From Gp13-AA77 sp035946575 (GTDB taxonomy: Bacteria; Acidobacteriota; Terriglobia; UBA7540), in the NCBI GenBank assembly GCA_035946575.1, contig DASYZG010000028.1, forward strand, positions 1 to 64,000: DNA of 64,000 nucleotides. The letters run 5' to 3'. The number at the start of each line of letters is the position of its first letter. Positions within the stretch are counted from its first letter, which is position 1. Below, in pieces: positions 63,190 through 64,000 of the stretch. A program made the translations under genes and the position numbers. The notes beneath the pieces are model-generated. The model saw only the letters and a list, made by a program, of their open reading frames with translations, had not been told where the DNA came from and did no database searches.

Positions 63190-63729
63190 CTCTCCTCCCG
63201 ATTTGATGGCTGGAAGTGTCGGCGCCGCCAGCCGGATGCCGCCGGGGCGCCAGGCGCCTGCCGGCGCCCACAATTGACCCAGGAATGGTGATTTCCAAAC
63301 CCCGACCCAGCGGATAAGATACCCCACTGCGCACCAGCCGGCAAGGTGATTCCGCCCCTGACATCCGGAAGTGCCGGAATACCGGCCGCCTTGCGCGAGA
63401 TTTTGTTTACTCCAAACGGTATTCCAGCCTGTTCCGACCACATCATTCCAGGTTCCCATCGATGCGTGGCTTTGATCCGGGCACCCGCCCGTCCAGCCGC
63501 GGCTGAGCACGCCGCGCCCGGGCAAAATCGGCCCGGCATCTGATTGAAAGCAGGGCACATTCCAGCTTGGTTCGTAGGGACGATTTTCGTTCCTGCAGCA
63601 CCCTCGCCTCCTGTGGCCTCGCCGTCGAGAGCCCAGGAGCAGTCGAAAATCGGCCATCCAGCTTCGCGACTCCCGGCTGAAACACCGACCGCCAAGTTTT
63701 CCCGATGGAGAGAAGATGACGGCGTTTGC

Positions 63730-63803
63730 CAGCCCCCCCCTTCCTTGGTTTCGAGAGGAAGAACTCACGAGAGCCGTCCTTTGGCGAAAAACAGGCCCTT
63801 TTA
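63730..63803. repeat. Right-edge repeat, copy A
   Basis: Contains GGTTTCGAGAGGAAGAAC and GGCGAAAAACAGGCCCTTTT. CTTCC/GGAAG can pair around the first motif. The end resembles an intrinsic terminator (short GC stem, then T-run). Matches copy B 188 bases downstream. Confidence 0.7.
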
Positions 63804-63917
63804 ACGATATAAGGCACTGAAAATAAACGCGATAGCCTCAATGGGTTTGGCGAGGGCCGGTTTTGAAGTATCCTTCTCATTCTGCAGCTCTTAACCCCAG
63901 CGGGTTTGTTTGGCCTG

Positions 63918-63991
63918 GCAACTGCCCCCCTCCCCGGTTTCGAGAGGGAGAACCTCGCGGAACCGTCCTTGGGCGAAAAACAGGCCCTTTT
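63918..63991. repeat. Right-edge repeat, copy B
   Basis: Contains GGTTTCGAGAGGGAGAAC and GGGCGAAAAACAGGCCCTTT. CTCCC/GGGAG pairs where copy A has CTTCC/GGAAG, so the stem is kept despite base changes. GGGC...GCCC plus T-run resembles an intrinsic terminator. Confidence 0.7.
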
Positions 63992-64000
63992 CGCGGCGTA

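Larger units (their letters stand above)
63190..64000. other. Right-edge intergenic region
   Basis: No supported protein gene in 810 bases. A minus-strand frame at 63443-63880 has no family features and crosses repeat DNA. The last 270 bases hold two copies of the repeat described separately; the array may continue beyond the window. Confidence 0.4.

Noticed and set aside
61892..63364. Extended 490-residue frame for the SUMF1-like gene
   Set aside because: The first 160 or so residues read through the small secreted-protein gene in a different frame and have no family features. The SUMF1 start is placed near 62878.
63443..63880. 145-residue minus-strand frame at the right edge
   Set aside because: Arg/Ser-rich composition, no SD or domain, and it overlaps repeat copy A.
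63730..64000. Possible CRISPR array
   Set aside because: Only two units about 74 bp long, 188 bases apart, with imperfect identity and no cas gene. This does not fit a CRISPR repeat-spacer pattern.

Overview
The window is a gene-dense, high-GC bacterial chromosome segment. I read it as Acidobacteriota, probably near the Solibacter/Bryobacter group. This is inferred from gene content because there is no rRNA or tRNA to anchor it. The pointers are tandem Ser/Thr kinases carrying PD40 beta-propellers, a PadR-linked acidobacterial-type FtsX/MacB permease, an Oar-like TonB-dependent receptor with an N-terminal carboxypeptidase-regulatory domain, ASH/choice-of-anchor and FG-GAP secreted proteins, and many short palindromic repeats. 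I found no prophage, CRISPR array, complete IS element or RNA gene.

Layout. 1-4630: two translationally coupled kinase/propeller genes, the first cut by the window edge. 4656-8668: a stand-alone receiver protein, a secreted M28 aminopeptidase and a NALKHG-motif protein of unknown function. 9207-17952: a TonB-dependent receptor facing a minus-strand group (clan GH-D glycosidase, Gfo/Idh/MocA oxidoreductase, flavin-dependent halogenase-like enzyme). 18957-23046: two large secreted proteins (IPT + FG-GAP + ASH; ASH + Ig-like + SGNH-like). 23472-29676: a small membrane protein, a periplasmic prenyltransferase-fold protein with a CxxCH motif, a Lys/Gly-repeat secreted protein and a tricorn-type S41 protease. 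29803-31378: a MerR-type HTH + Mop/TOBE regulator and a prolyl-aminopeptidase-like gene destroyed by a MITE and two frameshifts. 31768-36347: a four-gene Gld-like ABC operon. 36438-45119: thiolase, TIM-barrel isomerase, PadR + ADOP permease, glycerate 2-kinase + 3-methyladenine glycosylase. 45261-50211: TPR protein, GH36 alpha-galactosidase, methyltransferase. 50729-58143: ECF sigma factor, an anti-sigma/FecR fusion, a small membrane protein and two consecutive ABC-2 exporter pairs, apparently one regulated cassette. 58207-63189: a VOC-SpoIIE phosphatase fusion, Rel (p)ppGpp synthetase/hydrolase, a SUMF1-type protein and a small secreted protein. The right edge holds two copies of a repeat ending in terminator-like hairpins.

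The strongest unexplained signals are the repeats and some domain fusions. A 125-126 bp MITE family is present three times, one copy inside a gene. Two palindromes are inserted in frame into a kinase catalytic domain. A 43-bp element is shared by two distant sites. Simple GAGAGTC/GAAGTC repeats run into the 3' ends of genes. The right-edge repeats are 188 bp apart. Among proteins, the notable ones are the CxxCH prenyltransferase-fold protein, the VOC-SpoIIE fusion, the halogenase-like enzyme and the sigma/FecR/dual-exporter cassette. I did not find a system that I can confidently call new; these are leads.
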